From Candidatus Mailhella excrementigallinarum (GTDB taxonomy: Bacteria; Desulfobacterota; Desulfovibrionia; Desulfovibrionales; Desulfovibrionaceae), in assembly GCA_944324075.1 (NCBI GenBank), contig CALUUZ010000001.1, positions 1 to 64,000 on the forward strand: 64,000 nucleotides of DNA, written 5' to 3'. The position numbers and the translations under genes are program-made. Below the pieces are notes generated by a model. The model was not told the origin of the DNA, did no database searches, and was given only the letters and a program-made list of their open reading frames with translations. Below, one piece after another: positions 42,006 through 49,639 of the stretch. The first letter of the stretch is position 1. The number at the start of each line of letters is the position of its first letter.

Positions 42006-44015
42006 TCATTCCGCCTCATGCGGCATCGTCAGAGAATATCTGACCGGAGCGCGTTCGAGCAGTTCCAGAAAGGAAGCTACCTCTCCGGCGTCTCCAACCA
42101 GCCGCACTCCGCTGTTCTGCTCCGCGCCGGGCAAAGGCTGGCTGCCCATCAGCGTCGCGAATACGCGGGCCTTTGGCCCGACAAGCCTCGTGGCGCTTTT
42201 TTCCGTCTCTTTTTCCTCGTGCGCGTGCAGGACGCCGTTGCGTACATCCACCGTCCAGGATTTTCCCCGCCCCACGCCGTCGGTAAACTCCACCGCAAAG
42301 CGGATCTGCCTGCCGCCAGCGCGCAGGCCGTCCAGCCGCACGGCCAGCGCGCGGAAGAAATCCTCCGGCGGCAGCATGGCAAGCTGCCCCCCCTTGCCCG
42401 GCTTGCGCGGCTCGAATGCCGGGCGGGGTTCCACACCGCGCAGCTCCTGCGCCGCGCTCAGATAAAAATTGCGCCAGGGGCCGCTTTCCGCCTGATAGCC
42501 AAGCTGTTCCAGAGCGTCAGCCTCCAGCTCTCTGGCCTCCCTGTCGGAAGGATCGGCAGACACCACATGATCAAGCACCTGCGCCACCCAGCGGTAATTC
42601 CCTTCGGCATAGTCCGCCCGCGCGCGCTTCAGCACTTCCCGCGCGCCCCCCATGTACTCCACATATTTTTCCGCCGCCCTGGAAGGAGGCAGGGGGTTGA
42701 GCCTTGCGGCATTGCCGTCGAACCATCCCAGATAATAGGTATACACGCCCTTTATGTTATGGCTCAGGGTTCCGTAATACCCGCGCAGGGCGAAAGGCTG
42801 TTCCAGCTCCGGCGGCAGGCGCAGTTCTTCTGCAATTTCCTGCATGGAAAGCCCCCTGTTGGCAAGGCGCAGAGTCTGATCATTAATATAAAGATACATA
42901 TCCCTGCTCAGCTCCACGGCCCTGCTTACCCGTTCCTTCCCCCACATGGGCCACAGATGTACGCCGTACAGCACTTCAGCCTTGCCGCCCCAGCGTTCGA
43001 GGGCGATATCCAGAGCGGAAGCCCATAAGAGCGGATCGCGCGCCTTGGCCCCGCGCAGGGTGTACAGGTTATGCATGGTGGAGGTGCAGTTTTCCGCAAC
43101 GGTCAGAGCCTTCAGTTCGGGAATGTACCAGTGCATTTCCGAAGGAGCCTCACTTTGCGGCGCAAGCTGGAATTCAAAGGTCAGCCCGTCGATTTTCATT
43201 GTCTGACCATCGCCCTCCACGCTCTCGGTGGGGGGGAGCAGGGCCATCCTTCCGGCGGAATTGCCCAGCCCGAGGCCGACGCCCACATGGCCGCGCGGTC
43301 CTGCGGGCAGCAGACTGCCGTACATGAACTCCGCGCGGTTGCGCATGGCGGCCCCGGCCATGGCATTTTCCGCCACTGCCGCTTCCAGAAAGCCCGCCGG
43401 AGCGATGAGGCGAACCCTGCCTTCAGCCAGATCCCCGGGACTGACGACCCCCAGAATGCCTCCATAGTGATCCACATGGCTGTGGGAAACGATCACCGCA
43501 CGGATCGGCCGCCTGCCGCGATGCCTGTAATACAGTTCCAGCGCGGCGCGCGACGTTTCCGCCGACATGAGAGGATCGGCAATGATGATCCCGCTGTCAC
43601 CCTCGATGATGGTCATATTCGCCAGATCCGCGTTGCGGATCTGGTAGAGCCTGTCCGTCACACGGTACAACCCGTCGCACATCACCAGCCGGGACTGCCG
43701 CCACAGGCTGGGATTGACCGTATCCGGAACATCCTCCGGAGAAATATCCGCCTTCAGGAAGGCGTAAGGCTCAAGGTTCCAGACTACCCGTCCGTCCTTG
43801 TCCGCAATGCGCCCCTTATCCGGCAGGGGAGCAATGAAACCGCGCATGGCGTCCTCGCAGCTCTGCCTGTCGCTGAAATCCAGCATCGCGCGCACCCGGG
43901 CCTGTGCCTCGCGGGTGGCTTCGGTCGCTCCCCGGGGCACGCTCTCCGCCTGCGCGACGAACGCCGTCCCGGCCGTCAGCACGGCCGCCAGAGCCGCCGT
44001 CACAAATTTCCTCAT
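42006..44015 (-). CDS. Exported alkylsulfatase of the SdsA1/BDS1 metallo-beta-lactamase family
   Basis: Hydrolyses alkyl sulfate esters, releasing sulfate and an alcohol, probably in the periplasm. The 669 residues begin with a signal peptide (MRKFVTAALAAVLTAGTAFV, cleavage near AQA). Zinc ligands are His178, His180, Asp182 and His183 in VSHSHVDHYGG, with AENCTSTMHNLYTLRGA supplying others. A middle helical dimerisation domain (~380-520) and a C-terminal SCP2-like domain follow, as in SdsA1. A near-consensus sigma-54 promoter lies upstream at 44099-44114, next to the enhancer-binding protein gene. Confidence 0.9.
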   Translation of the reverse strand: MRKFVTAALAAVLTAGTAFVAQAESVPRGATEATREAQARVRAMLDFSDRQSCEDAMRGFIAPLPDKGRIADKDGRVVWNLEPYAFLKADISPEDVPDTVNPSLWRQSRLVMCDGLYRVTDRLYQIRNADLANMTIIEGDSGIIIADPLMSAETSRAALELYYRHRGRRPIRAVIVSHSHVDHYGGILGVVSPGDLAEGRVRLIAPAGFLEAAVAENAMAGAAMRNRAEFMYGSLLPAGPRGHVGVGLGLGNSAGRMALLPPTESVEGDGQTMKIDGLTFEFQLAPQSEAPSEMHWYIPELKALTVAENCTSTMHNLYTLRGAKARDPLLWASALDIALERWGGKAEVLYGVHLWPMWGKERVSRAVELSRDMYLYINDQTLRLANRGLSMQEIAEELRLPPELEQPFALRGYYGTLSHNIKGVYTYYLGWFDGNAARLNPLPPSRAAEKYVEYMGGAREVLKRARADYAEGNYRWVAQVLDHVVSADPSDREARELEADALEQLGYQAESGPWRNFYLSAAQELRGVEPRPAFEPRKPGKGGQLAMLPPEDFFRALAVRLDGLRAGGRQIRFAVEFTDGVGRGKSWTVDVRNGVLHAHEEKETEKSATRLVGPKARVFATLMGSQPLPGAEQNSGVRLVGDAGEVASFLELLERAPVRYSLTMPHEAE

Positions 44016-44098
44016 GCCGATCCTCCTTTTTGCGCCTTCCGCTTCAGGCTTTCACGGCGAAAAGGCGCGGTGCAATTTTCAGCTTCTGCCCCGCGCCT

Positions 44099-44114
44099 AG
44101 CAAATGTAATGCCA
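44099..44114 (-). promoter_or_regulatory. Sigma-54 promoter of the alkylsulfatase gene
   Basis: On the minus strand TGGCATTACATTTGCT has the -24 GG and -12 GC at the required 10-base spacing, 84 bases before the alkylsulfatase start. It points away from the adjacent enhancer-binding protein gene. Confidence 0.75.
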
Positions 44115-44172
44115 AAATAAAAAGTCTGTTATTCCAATGGGAGAATCACTTTATTTTCCGAGGCTCCGGTAC

Positions 44173-44200
44173 TATTTGACGAGATACGCCATATTTGACG
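44173..44200. promoter_or_regulatory. Candidate activator sites upstream of the alkylsulfatase promoter
   Basis: TATTTGACG (44173-44181) and CGCCATATTTGACG (44187-44200) repeat one half-site. The second is an imperfect palindrome that resembles CGTCATATATGACA at 45859-45872. They lie 59-101 bases upstream of the sigma-54 promoter, a normal place for an enhancer site. Confidence 0.5.
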
Positions 44201-44281
44201 GATAAAGGGAAAACAGAGCCTCCGCGCAAAGCTGACAGGAAGAGCGGACAGGACTCCGGGCTTTCGCCTCTCCAGACCGTT

Positions 44282-45811
44282 TCAAGCCGGACGGCGCTCT
44301 TTTCCCAGTCCCAGTTTCCGCATTTTGGCCCGCAGGGTACTCGGATTCAGCTTCAGGAGTTCCGCCGCCCCTCCCCGTCCGGTCACCCTGCCTCCGGTCA
44401 TTTCCAGCACTCCGGCAATGTGCGCGCGCATGACGGACTCAAGGGAAAGATCGTCATGCGCCGTTTCGTGCGCGGCCGCCGCTCCGGGCAGCGGAGCTTC
44501 TCCCGCGCAGATTTCAAACGAGGGCATGAAGCGGCCGCTCCACAGTATGACGGCGCGGGCGACGGCGTTCTGCAGTTCCCGGATATTGCCCGGCCAGGGA
44601 TAGGCGCACAGCTTCCGCAGATTGTCGGCGGAAATTTCCGGCATGTTGCCTATACCCTGCTTTTCGCACTGACGGCGCAGAAAGAAGTCCAGCAACAGGG
44701 GGATATCTTCCGGCCTGTCCCGCAGCGCGGGAATATGGATCGGAAAAAGATTAAGCCGGTACAGCAGATCCTGGCGGAAATACCCATCACGGACCATCTG
44801 CCGGAGATTCCGGTGTGTGGCGGCAATAATCCGCACATCCACGGGGATTTCCGTAGTGCCGCCCACCCGTTCGATGACGCCTTCCTGCAGGACGCGCAGC
44901 AGCCGGGCCTGCGCCGTAAGGGGCAGTTCTCCCAGTTCGTCGAGCAGCAGCACGCCGCGATCCGCGCGCTCAAAGCGCCCGCGATGCATGGCGTCCGCGC
45001 CGGTGAACGCGCCCTTCTCATGCCCGAACAGCTCACTGTCCACCAGATTTTCGGGAATGTTGCCGCAGTTCATTTTGACAAAGGCTCCGCCATGCCGTGC
45101 CGAACAGCGGTGTACAATATTGGCGGCGACCTCCTTGCCGGTGCCCGTTTCCCCCAGCAGCAGCACGGGGAAATCCTGCCGTCCGGCCATCCACAGCATA
45201 TGCAGGGTTTTCTGCATGCCCGGCAGGTTTTCCAGCTCCAGATATCCCGGGTCATGGCGCCGCGCAGCGGTCTTTTTCCCTCCACGGCCCGATTTCCAGT
45301 ATTCACTGAACAAATCGACAAGCGCGAACATCCGTGCGCAGTGTATCTCCTGAAAACGTCCTTCCCCCTGCGCCACAATGCCGAACACGGCAAACTTTCC
45401 GTCCGCGAAGGTGTTGCGGAAAAAAAGAATGGAAAAACGTCTGCGCGGCAGGGAGTTGCGCAGCAGCGCGATAGTGATGGCGTGATCGTCCTGGTTGCCG
45501 ATGCGCACCATGGGCCCGTGCGACACGGCCGCAGCGGCCCGGAGATATTCCCGCTCATAGGTGCCGGACAGAATATCCCTGCCTCCCACCTGGGGATACA
45601 CATGCAGCCGCCGCTGCTCCTCGATATCCCGTGGTTCGGTAATCAGCAGGAAGGAAACGGGAAAGAACGGACGCAACATGCCGAACAGATTTTCCAGACA
45701 GCCCCGGCTGTTGCGCGAAGACCGGAGCGCATGCCTGATATCGTTGCGGGCGCTGAGAATCTCCTCCAGTTCGTTCTGCGGGCACTGCGGCGCGTGAAGG
45801 TATGTTTTCAT
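44282..45811 (-). CDS. Sigma-54-dependent enhancer-binding transcription activator
   Basis: A 509-residue NtrC-type activator. Residues ~1-185 form a GAF/PAS-like sensor region without a receiver Asp motif. The AAA+ domain has Walker A GETGTGKE (220-227), the sigma-54 contact loop GAFTGA (267-272) and Walker B LLLDELGE (288-295). A Fis-type helix-turn-helix closes the protein (GRGGAAELLKLNPSTLRAKM). It sits between two sigma-54 promoters facing outward, for the alkylsulfatase and for the 46018 operon, and is the likely activator of both. The ligand is unknown; a sulfate ester or its breakdown product is a guess. Confidence 0.92.
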   Translation of the reverse strand: MKTYLHAPQCPQNELEEILSARNDIRHALRSSRNSRGCLENLFGMLRPFFPVSFLLITEPRDIEEQRRLHVYPQVGGRDILSGTYEREYLRAAAAVSHGPMVRIGNQDDHAITIALLRNSLPRRRFSILFFRNTFADGKFAVFGIVAQGEGRFQEIHCARMFALVDLFSEYWKSGRGGKKTAARRHDPGYLELENLPGMQKTLHMLWMAGRQDFPVLLLGETGTGKEVAANIVHRCSARHGGAFVKMNCGNIPENLVDSELFGHEKGAFTGADAMHRGRFERADRGVLLLDELGELPLTAQARLLRVLQEGVIERVGGTTEIPVDVRIIAATHRNLRQMVRDGYFRQDLLYRLNLFPIHIPALRDRPEDIPLLLDFFLRRQCEKQGIGNMPEISADNLRKLCAYPWPGNIRELQNAVARAVILWSGRFMPSFEICAGEAPLPGAAAAHETAHDDLSLESVMRAHIAGVLEMTGGRVTGRGGAAELLKLNPSTLRAKMRKLGLGKERRPA

Positions 45812-45858
45812 GCTCTCCCCTTATACTCTCAACAAGCTTATTAAACCTCTCTTTTACT

Positions 45859-45872
45859 CGTCATATATGACA
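45859..45872. promoter_or_regulatory. Candidate activator site upstream of the phosphohydrolase operon
   Basis: CGTCATATATGACA is a near-perfect palindrome, followed at 45873-45889 by TATCTTATCAAATAACG, which contains a looser half-site. It lies 76-90 bases upstream of the sigma-54 promoter at 45948 and matches the motif near the alkylsulfatase gene. Confidence 0.5.
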
Positions 45873-45947
45873 TATCTTATCAAATAACGCTACTGACACT
45901 TTCATCCTGAATCAACTAACCACTTGTAATAATTATTTCTATCATTT

Positions 45948-45963
45948 TGGCACTACTATTGCA
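45948..45963 (+). promoter_or_regulatory. Consensus sigma-54 promoter of the 46018 operon
   Basis: TGGCACTACTATTGCA matches TGGCAC-N5-TTGCA at every conserved base, 55 bases before the start codon at 46018. The surrounding 200 bases are the most AT-rich of this region. Confidence 0.85.
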
Positions 45964-46017
45964 AAACGGAAGACGATTATTCACTTCACCTCTTACCTGC
46001 CACGTCAGGAGAAATTC

Positions 46018-47982
46018 ATGAACAGACCCAAGCGAGTGATGGTAGTCGGCATTGACGGCGCGGTTTCACATATTGTGGAAGAACATATCAAGGAAGGCAT
46101 CCTGCCCAACTTCAAAAAGGTATATGAAAATGGCGTGAAGAGCCTGAACAGTCTCTGCCCCATGCCCACCATCACTCCTCCGAACTGGACCTGCATTTCC
46201 ACCGGCGCGTGGCCCGTGACCCACCAGATTACCTGCTACTGGCGGCATATTCCCGGCACCACGCCCACCAGCAGCAATACGGAAATGAACTTCAGCGGCG
46301 AGCGCATCAAGGCGGAAACCATCTTTGAAGCCGCGGAGCGGGCGGGCAAGAAGTCTCTGGTGATCAACTACCCCACCAGCTACGGTCTGCACAAGCGGCT
46401 GAAGAATTCCGTGGTGGTGGGCGGTTCCGGTCTCAGCGTCGGCACCATTCAGGACAACGAAACATCCGCCAGACTGGGCGCGCCCTACTCCGGCGGACAG
46501 TTGTTCTGCGACGACCTCATCGTCAGTTCCCGCTATCATCCCGGCGGCATCCTGACCGAAATGAAGGACGCCGGAGACTGGAAAAACGTGGACGACATGG
46601 GCGACGACCCCATGGAAATCGAATTCGACGTGCTTTTCGCCAAGAGTCCCTTCAGGATGAAGCGGCACACCTGGTATTTTCTGGTGCGCGACATGAACGG
46701 AGACGGCTACGACACCGTCACGCTTTCCCCCACCCGTGATTTCAGGGACGCCTTCTTCACCGTTTCCGGCAGGCAGGAATGGAGCCCCCGCGTTCTGACC
46801 AAAGTGCAGCTTGAAGACGGCACGGAAAAGGAAGTGGCCTTCCTGGGCAAGGTGCTCAATCTGAGCGACGACGGCCTGGACTTCGACTTCTATCTGACCC
46901 AGATGCTGAATACCGACGGGGACCTGTGGTGCTTCCCCAGGGAAAAGGCCGCCTGTCTGCGCGACATCGACTGCGTGCCCACCACCAAGGCCGGCTTTCT
47001 TCTGCGTCTGCTGGGCTGGTACGACGACGAAATGTTCTCCCAGCTCATCGAGATGCACAACCGCTGGCTGGGCGAGTGCATCGTGCGCCTGATGCGCGAC
47101 ACCCCCGACTGGGACATCTGCTACTTCCACACCCATCCCACGGACTCCGTCTATCATTACCTGATGACGGAACTTGACCCCGCCACCTGTTCCTCAAAGG
47201 AAGCCAACGAGCACGCCTGGGAATTCCACCGCCGCCTGTACCGCTCCACCGACGCCATGCTCGGCAAGCTGCTGGAGGAAGTGGGCGACGACACTCTGGT
47301 CATTCTGGTGTCCGATCACGGCTCCAAGGCGGACGGCACCACCTTCAATCCCACCGAAGCCCTGATCGACGCGGGACTCATGGTGGTGGACGAAAACGCC
47401 GAGCCCAGCGAAGCCATGAAGACGGCGCTGAAAAACCTCTCGCCGGAACAGGCCGCAGCGGCCCGCAAGGCTCTGGCCGAACCGATCATTGAAAAATCCA
47501 AGGCGTTCCCCCAGCGCTCCTGCTTCATCTATGTCAACCTCAAGGGGCGCTATCCCGGAGGTATCGTCGAGCCGGAAGACTATTACAAGGTACAGCGTGA
47601 AATCATCGACGCCCTGTACACCTATGTCGAACCCAGGACGGGCAGGCGTCCCATAGCTCTGGCGCTGACCAAGGAAGACGCCCTGCTGCTCGGCATGGGA
47701 GGCGAACAGTGCGGCGACGTGGTGTACACCTGTTACCCCGAATACGGCGCGCAGCACGGCCCGATCCTGTCCACGGCCAAATGGGGCATAGGCGATCTGC
47801 ACACCATGTCCGTGTTTTACGGCCCCGGCATCAAGAAGGGCTTTGAAATGGAACGCGCCACCCAGCTTGTCGATATCGTGCCCACCATCTGCTACATGAT
47901 GGGCATCCCCTACCCCACCACCTGCGAAGGCGCGGTGCTGTATCAGGCGATGGAAGACCCGGACGCCTATACCGTGAAATAG
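46018..47982 (+). CDS. Alkaline-phosphatase-superfamily hydrolase (phosphodiesterase/nucleotide-pyrophosphatase type)
   Basis: A 654-residue, apparently cytoplasmic metallohydrolase with no signal peptide. Metal-site residues fit Asp13 in VVGIDGA, nucleophile Thr53 in TPPNWTCISTG, His/Asp in HTHPTDSVYHY, the Asp-His pair in VSDHGSKADG and a late His in AQHGPI. The C terminus has VDIVPTICYMMGIPYP, usual in this superfamily. The substrate may be a phosphodiester, phosphonate or sulfate ester. It is first in an operon with a consensus sigma-54 promoter and is followed by two small genes, an OsmC-like protein and an MFS carrier. GGAG precedes the ATG. Confidence 0.85.
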   Translation: MNRPKRVMVVGIDGAVSHIVEEHIKEGILPNFKKVYENGVKSLNSLCPMPTITPPNWTCISTGAWPVTHQITCYWRHIPGTTPTSSNTEMNFSGERIKAETIFEAAERAGKKSLVINYPTSYGLHKRLKNSVVVGGSGLSVGTIQDNETSARLGAPYSGGQLFCDDLIVSSRYHPGGILTEMKDAGDWKNVDDMGDDPMEIEFDVLFAKSPFRMKRHTWYFLVRDMNGDGYDTVTLSPTRDFRDAFFTVSGRQEWSPRVLTKVQLEDGTEKEVAFLGKVLNLSDDGLDFDFYLTQMLNTDGDLWCFPREKAACLRDIDCVPTTKAGFLLRLLGWYDDEMFSQLIEMHNRWLGECIVRLMRDTPDWDICYFHTHPTDSVYHYLMTELDPATCSSKEANEHAWEFHRRLYRSTDAMLGKLLEEVGDDTLVILVSDHGSKADGTTFNPTEALIDAGLMVVDENAEPSEAMKTALKNLSPEQAAAARKALAEPIIEKSKAFPQRSCFIYVNLKGRYPGGIVEPEDYYKVQREIIDALYTYVEPRTGRRPIALALTKEDALLLGMGGEQCGDVVYTCYPEYGAQHGPILSTAKWGIGDLHTMSVFYGPGIKKGFEMERATQLVDIVPTICYMMGIPYPTTCEGAVLYQAMEDPDAYTVK

Positions 47983-47988
47983 CGCTCA

Positions 47989-48019
47989 TGCGCGGGGCGT
48001 CCCGAAGATGCCCCGCGCA
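47989..48019 (+). terminator. 10-bp hairpin between operon genes 1 and 2
   Basis: TGCGCGGGGC (47989-47998) pairs exactly with GCCCCGCGCA (48010-48019), without a T-run. Within an operon it may stabilise or attenuate the message rather than end it. Confidence 0.45.
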
Positions 48020-48040
48020 CGGACACATACGGAAAGAACC

Positions 48041-48328
48041 ATGCGCGCCGAAGAAATCGAACAGAACATCCTTTCCCTTGTGCTGGCCATGATCCGGGCC
48101 AATGGCGTTGCCGTCGACTGCATGGAACCTCTGGTCCTCATGGCGAAGCTGAAGCGAACCAGTGAAGGCAGGGGGGTGGAACGCATCAGCTGGATGCGGT
48201 CTCCCCTGCTCGAAATACGACGGCGCAGAACGCCGGAAGGCACCCTCTGGACACTGCACAACCCGGATGGACTCCAGCTTCAGGAAATGCTTCAGGAATC
48301 TGCCGCGTCCTCGGATACCGGAATATGA
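48041..48328 (+). CDS. Small protein of unknown function in the phosphohydrolase operon
   Basis: 95 residues starting MRAEEIEQNILSLVLAMIRA. Mixed alpha/beta character, no signal peptide or membrane helix, and basic in the middle (SPLLEIRRRRTPEG). No family was recognised. ATG 48041 follows GGAAAG, and the next gene starts 55 bases later. Its place between two alkaline-phosphatase-related genes suggests a partner of that enzyme, but nothing in the sequence proves it. Confidence 0.6.
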   Translation: MRAEEIEQNILSLVLAMIRANGVAVDCMEPLVLMAKLKRTSEGRGVERISWMRSPLLEIRRRRTPEGTLWTLHNPDGLQLQEMLQESAASSDTGI

Positions 48329-48383
48329 ACCCCGACCGGCAGAGCTGCTCAACAGAAAAGAACGACTCAAGGAGACTATAATC

Positions 48384-48989
48384 ATGGCCAATCAGAAAAA
48401 GACCCTGCTCGTGTTCACCTCCGTCGACGCCGACGTGCTGCGGAACGGCAGCGCCGCGTCTCTGGAAAAACTGCGCCAGAAGGGAGCGCTCGTTCCGCTG
48501 ACCGTGGAAAGGGATCTCCGGACGGAAGCCGGGGCGGGCGCCGCTTCCGGCCAGATGATCTGGGACGCCGCCGCGGAAGCAGGGCTGGTGGTTGAACCCA
48601 TCACGGAAGAAGGTTCCGACTTTTTTGTCGCCGACGCGCCTACGGAGGCGGAACTGCTCAAAGTACTTGATGAAGCCCTCGCCCTCAGCAGCAAAAAACT
48701 GCTTATCGTCGTCGCCTGCCCCTCTCTCGCCGTGTTTTACGGCCTGGGCATCGAACGCGGCATCACGCTGGAAAAACCGGTTCCCGCCGCTTCCATCGCG
48801 CCCACCATCGCCTGGCTGGGCGATCTTCCCCTGCCTTCCGGTGTGGAAGCGCCTGCAGCCTACAGGGTGATCAAGGGGCTCAACTTCAAGATGCGCGAAG
48901 TGCGCAAACTTTTTGAAACCAACGCTTCCATGATGGAAGCTCTGGAACGCGGCAGCCGCAAGCCATGGGAAAAGCATGACTGCGCCTGA
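48384..48989 (+). CDS. Alkaline-phosphatase-like protein without visible metal-site residues
   Basis: 201 residues starting MANQKKTLLVFTSVDADVLR. The segment VFYGLGIERGITLEKPVPAA then SIAPTIAWLGDLPLPSGVEA matches the C-terminal part of the 46018 product (SVFYGPGIKKGF, VDIVPTICYMMGIPYP). The residues that bind metal in that family (the DH pair and flanking His) are absent here, and the nucleophile region is missing. It therefore looks like a shortened, non-catalytic relative, perhaps a partner subunit. AAGGAG lies before ATG 48384. A 12-bp hairpin follows the stop. Confidence 0.62.
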   Translation: MANQKKTLLVFTSVDADVLRNGSAASLEKLRQKGALVPLTVERDLRTEAGAGAASGQMIWDAAAEAGLVVEPITEEGSDFFVADAPTEAELLKVLDEALALSSKKLLIVVACPSLAVFYGLGIERGITLEKPVPAASIAPTIAWLGDLPLPSGVEAPAAYRVIKGLNFKMREVRKLFETNASMMEALERGSRKPWEKHDCA

Positions 48990-49006
48990 TTGCGGCGCGC
49001 GCCGTT

Positions 49007-49040
49007 TTTCGGGCGGGGCATGACAGTACCCCGCCCGAAA
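49007..49040 (+). terminator. 12-bp hairpin after the 48384 gene
   Basis: TTTCGGGCGGGG (49007-49018) pairs exactly with CCCCGCCCGAAA (49029-49040). It may partly end transcription before the OsmC-like gene. Confidence 0.5.
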
Positions 49041-49122
49041 GCCTGAACCGCACCCGGCCGCGCGAGTCCCCCCGCTTGCGCGGCCATGCTGAAACATTTC
49101 CCATTATCTTCAGGAGCGAAAC

Positions 49123-49554
49123 ATGCAGCTTTCCGTTTCCTATCAGCGCAACGGCGATCTCCATACCATCCATACCGGCGGCGCCGCGCTGGGCGACATC
49201 GTCATCGACAACTCCAGAGTGCCGGCCGAACAGCGCGGCGGCACGGCCAAGCAGCTTCTGGGCGCCTCCGCCCTGTTCTGCTTCTGCGCGGCCCTGAATT
49301 CCGCGCTGGAAAGCCGGGGCGTCCGCTATGAAGACCTCCGCGCCACCGCGACGCTGGATGTGGACACCAATGCCGGCGGTCAGAGCCGGGTGCTCAGGAT
49401 CACCATTGATGCCTCCCTCTCTCTGGATGAAGAGGACGAAGACACCTTTGAACGTGTCCGGAAAATCATGAGCCGGGGCTGCCTGGTGACGGGTTCACTG
49501 CATGACGGCATTGAAATGGCGTATAATCTGACGCCGAATTACAGAGAAGACTGA
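49123..49554 (+). CDS. OsmC/Ohr-family protein
   Basis: 143 residues with the OsmC fold pattern: N-terminal strands (LSVSYQRNGDLHTIHTGG), a helix with Cys in GASALFCFCAALNSALESRG and a second Cys in MSRGCLVTGSLHDG. Paired cysteines at these positions are the peroxidatic and resolving residues in OsmC/Ohr thiol peroxidases. The helix has an extra Cys (CFC), so which is active is unclear. It probably belongs to the sigma-54 operon. CAGGAG stands before the ATG. Confidence 0.8.
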   Translation: MQLSVSYQRNGDLHTIHTGGAALGDIVIDNSRVPAEQRGGTAKQLLGASALFCFCAALNSALESRGVRYEDLRATATLDVDTNAGGQSRVLRITIDASLSLDEEDEDTFERVRKIMSRGCLVTGSLHDGIEMAYNLTPNYRED

Positions 49555-49639
49555 GCCGCCCCCTCTTTCACGACACTGCTTTCCCTTTCTTTGTGCCGCA
49601 AAGCACAAAATCACCTCCACATTAATGGAGAATGTCGTC

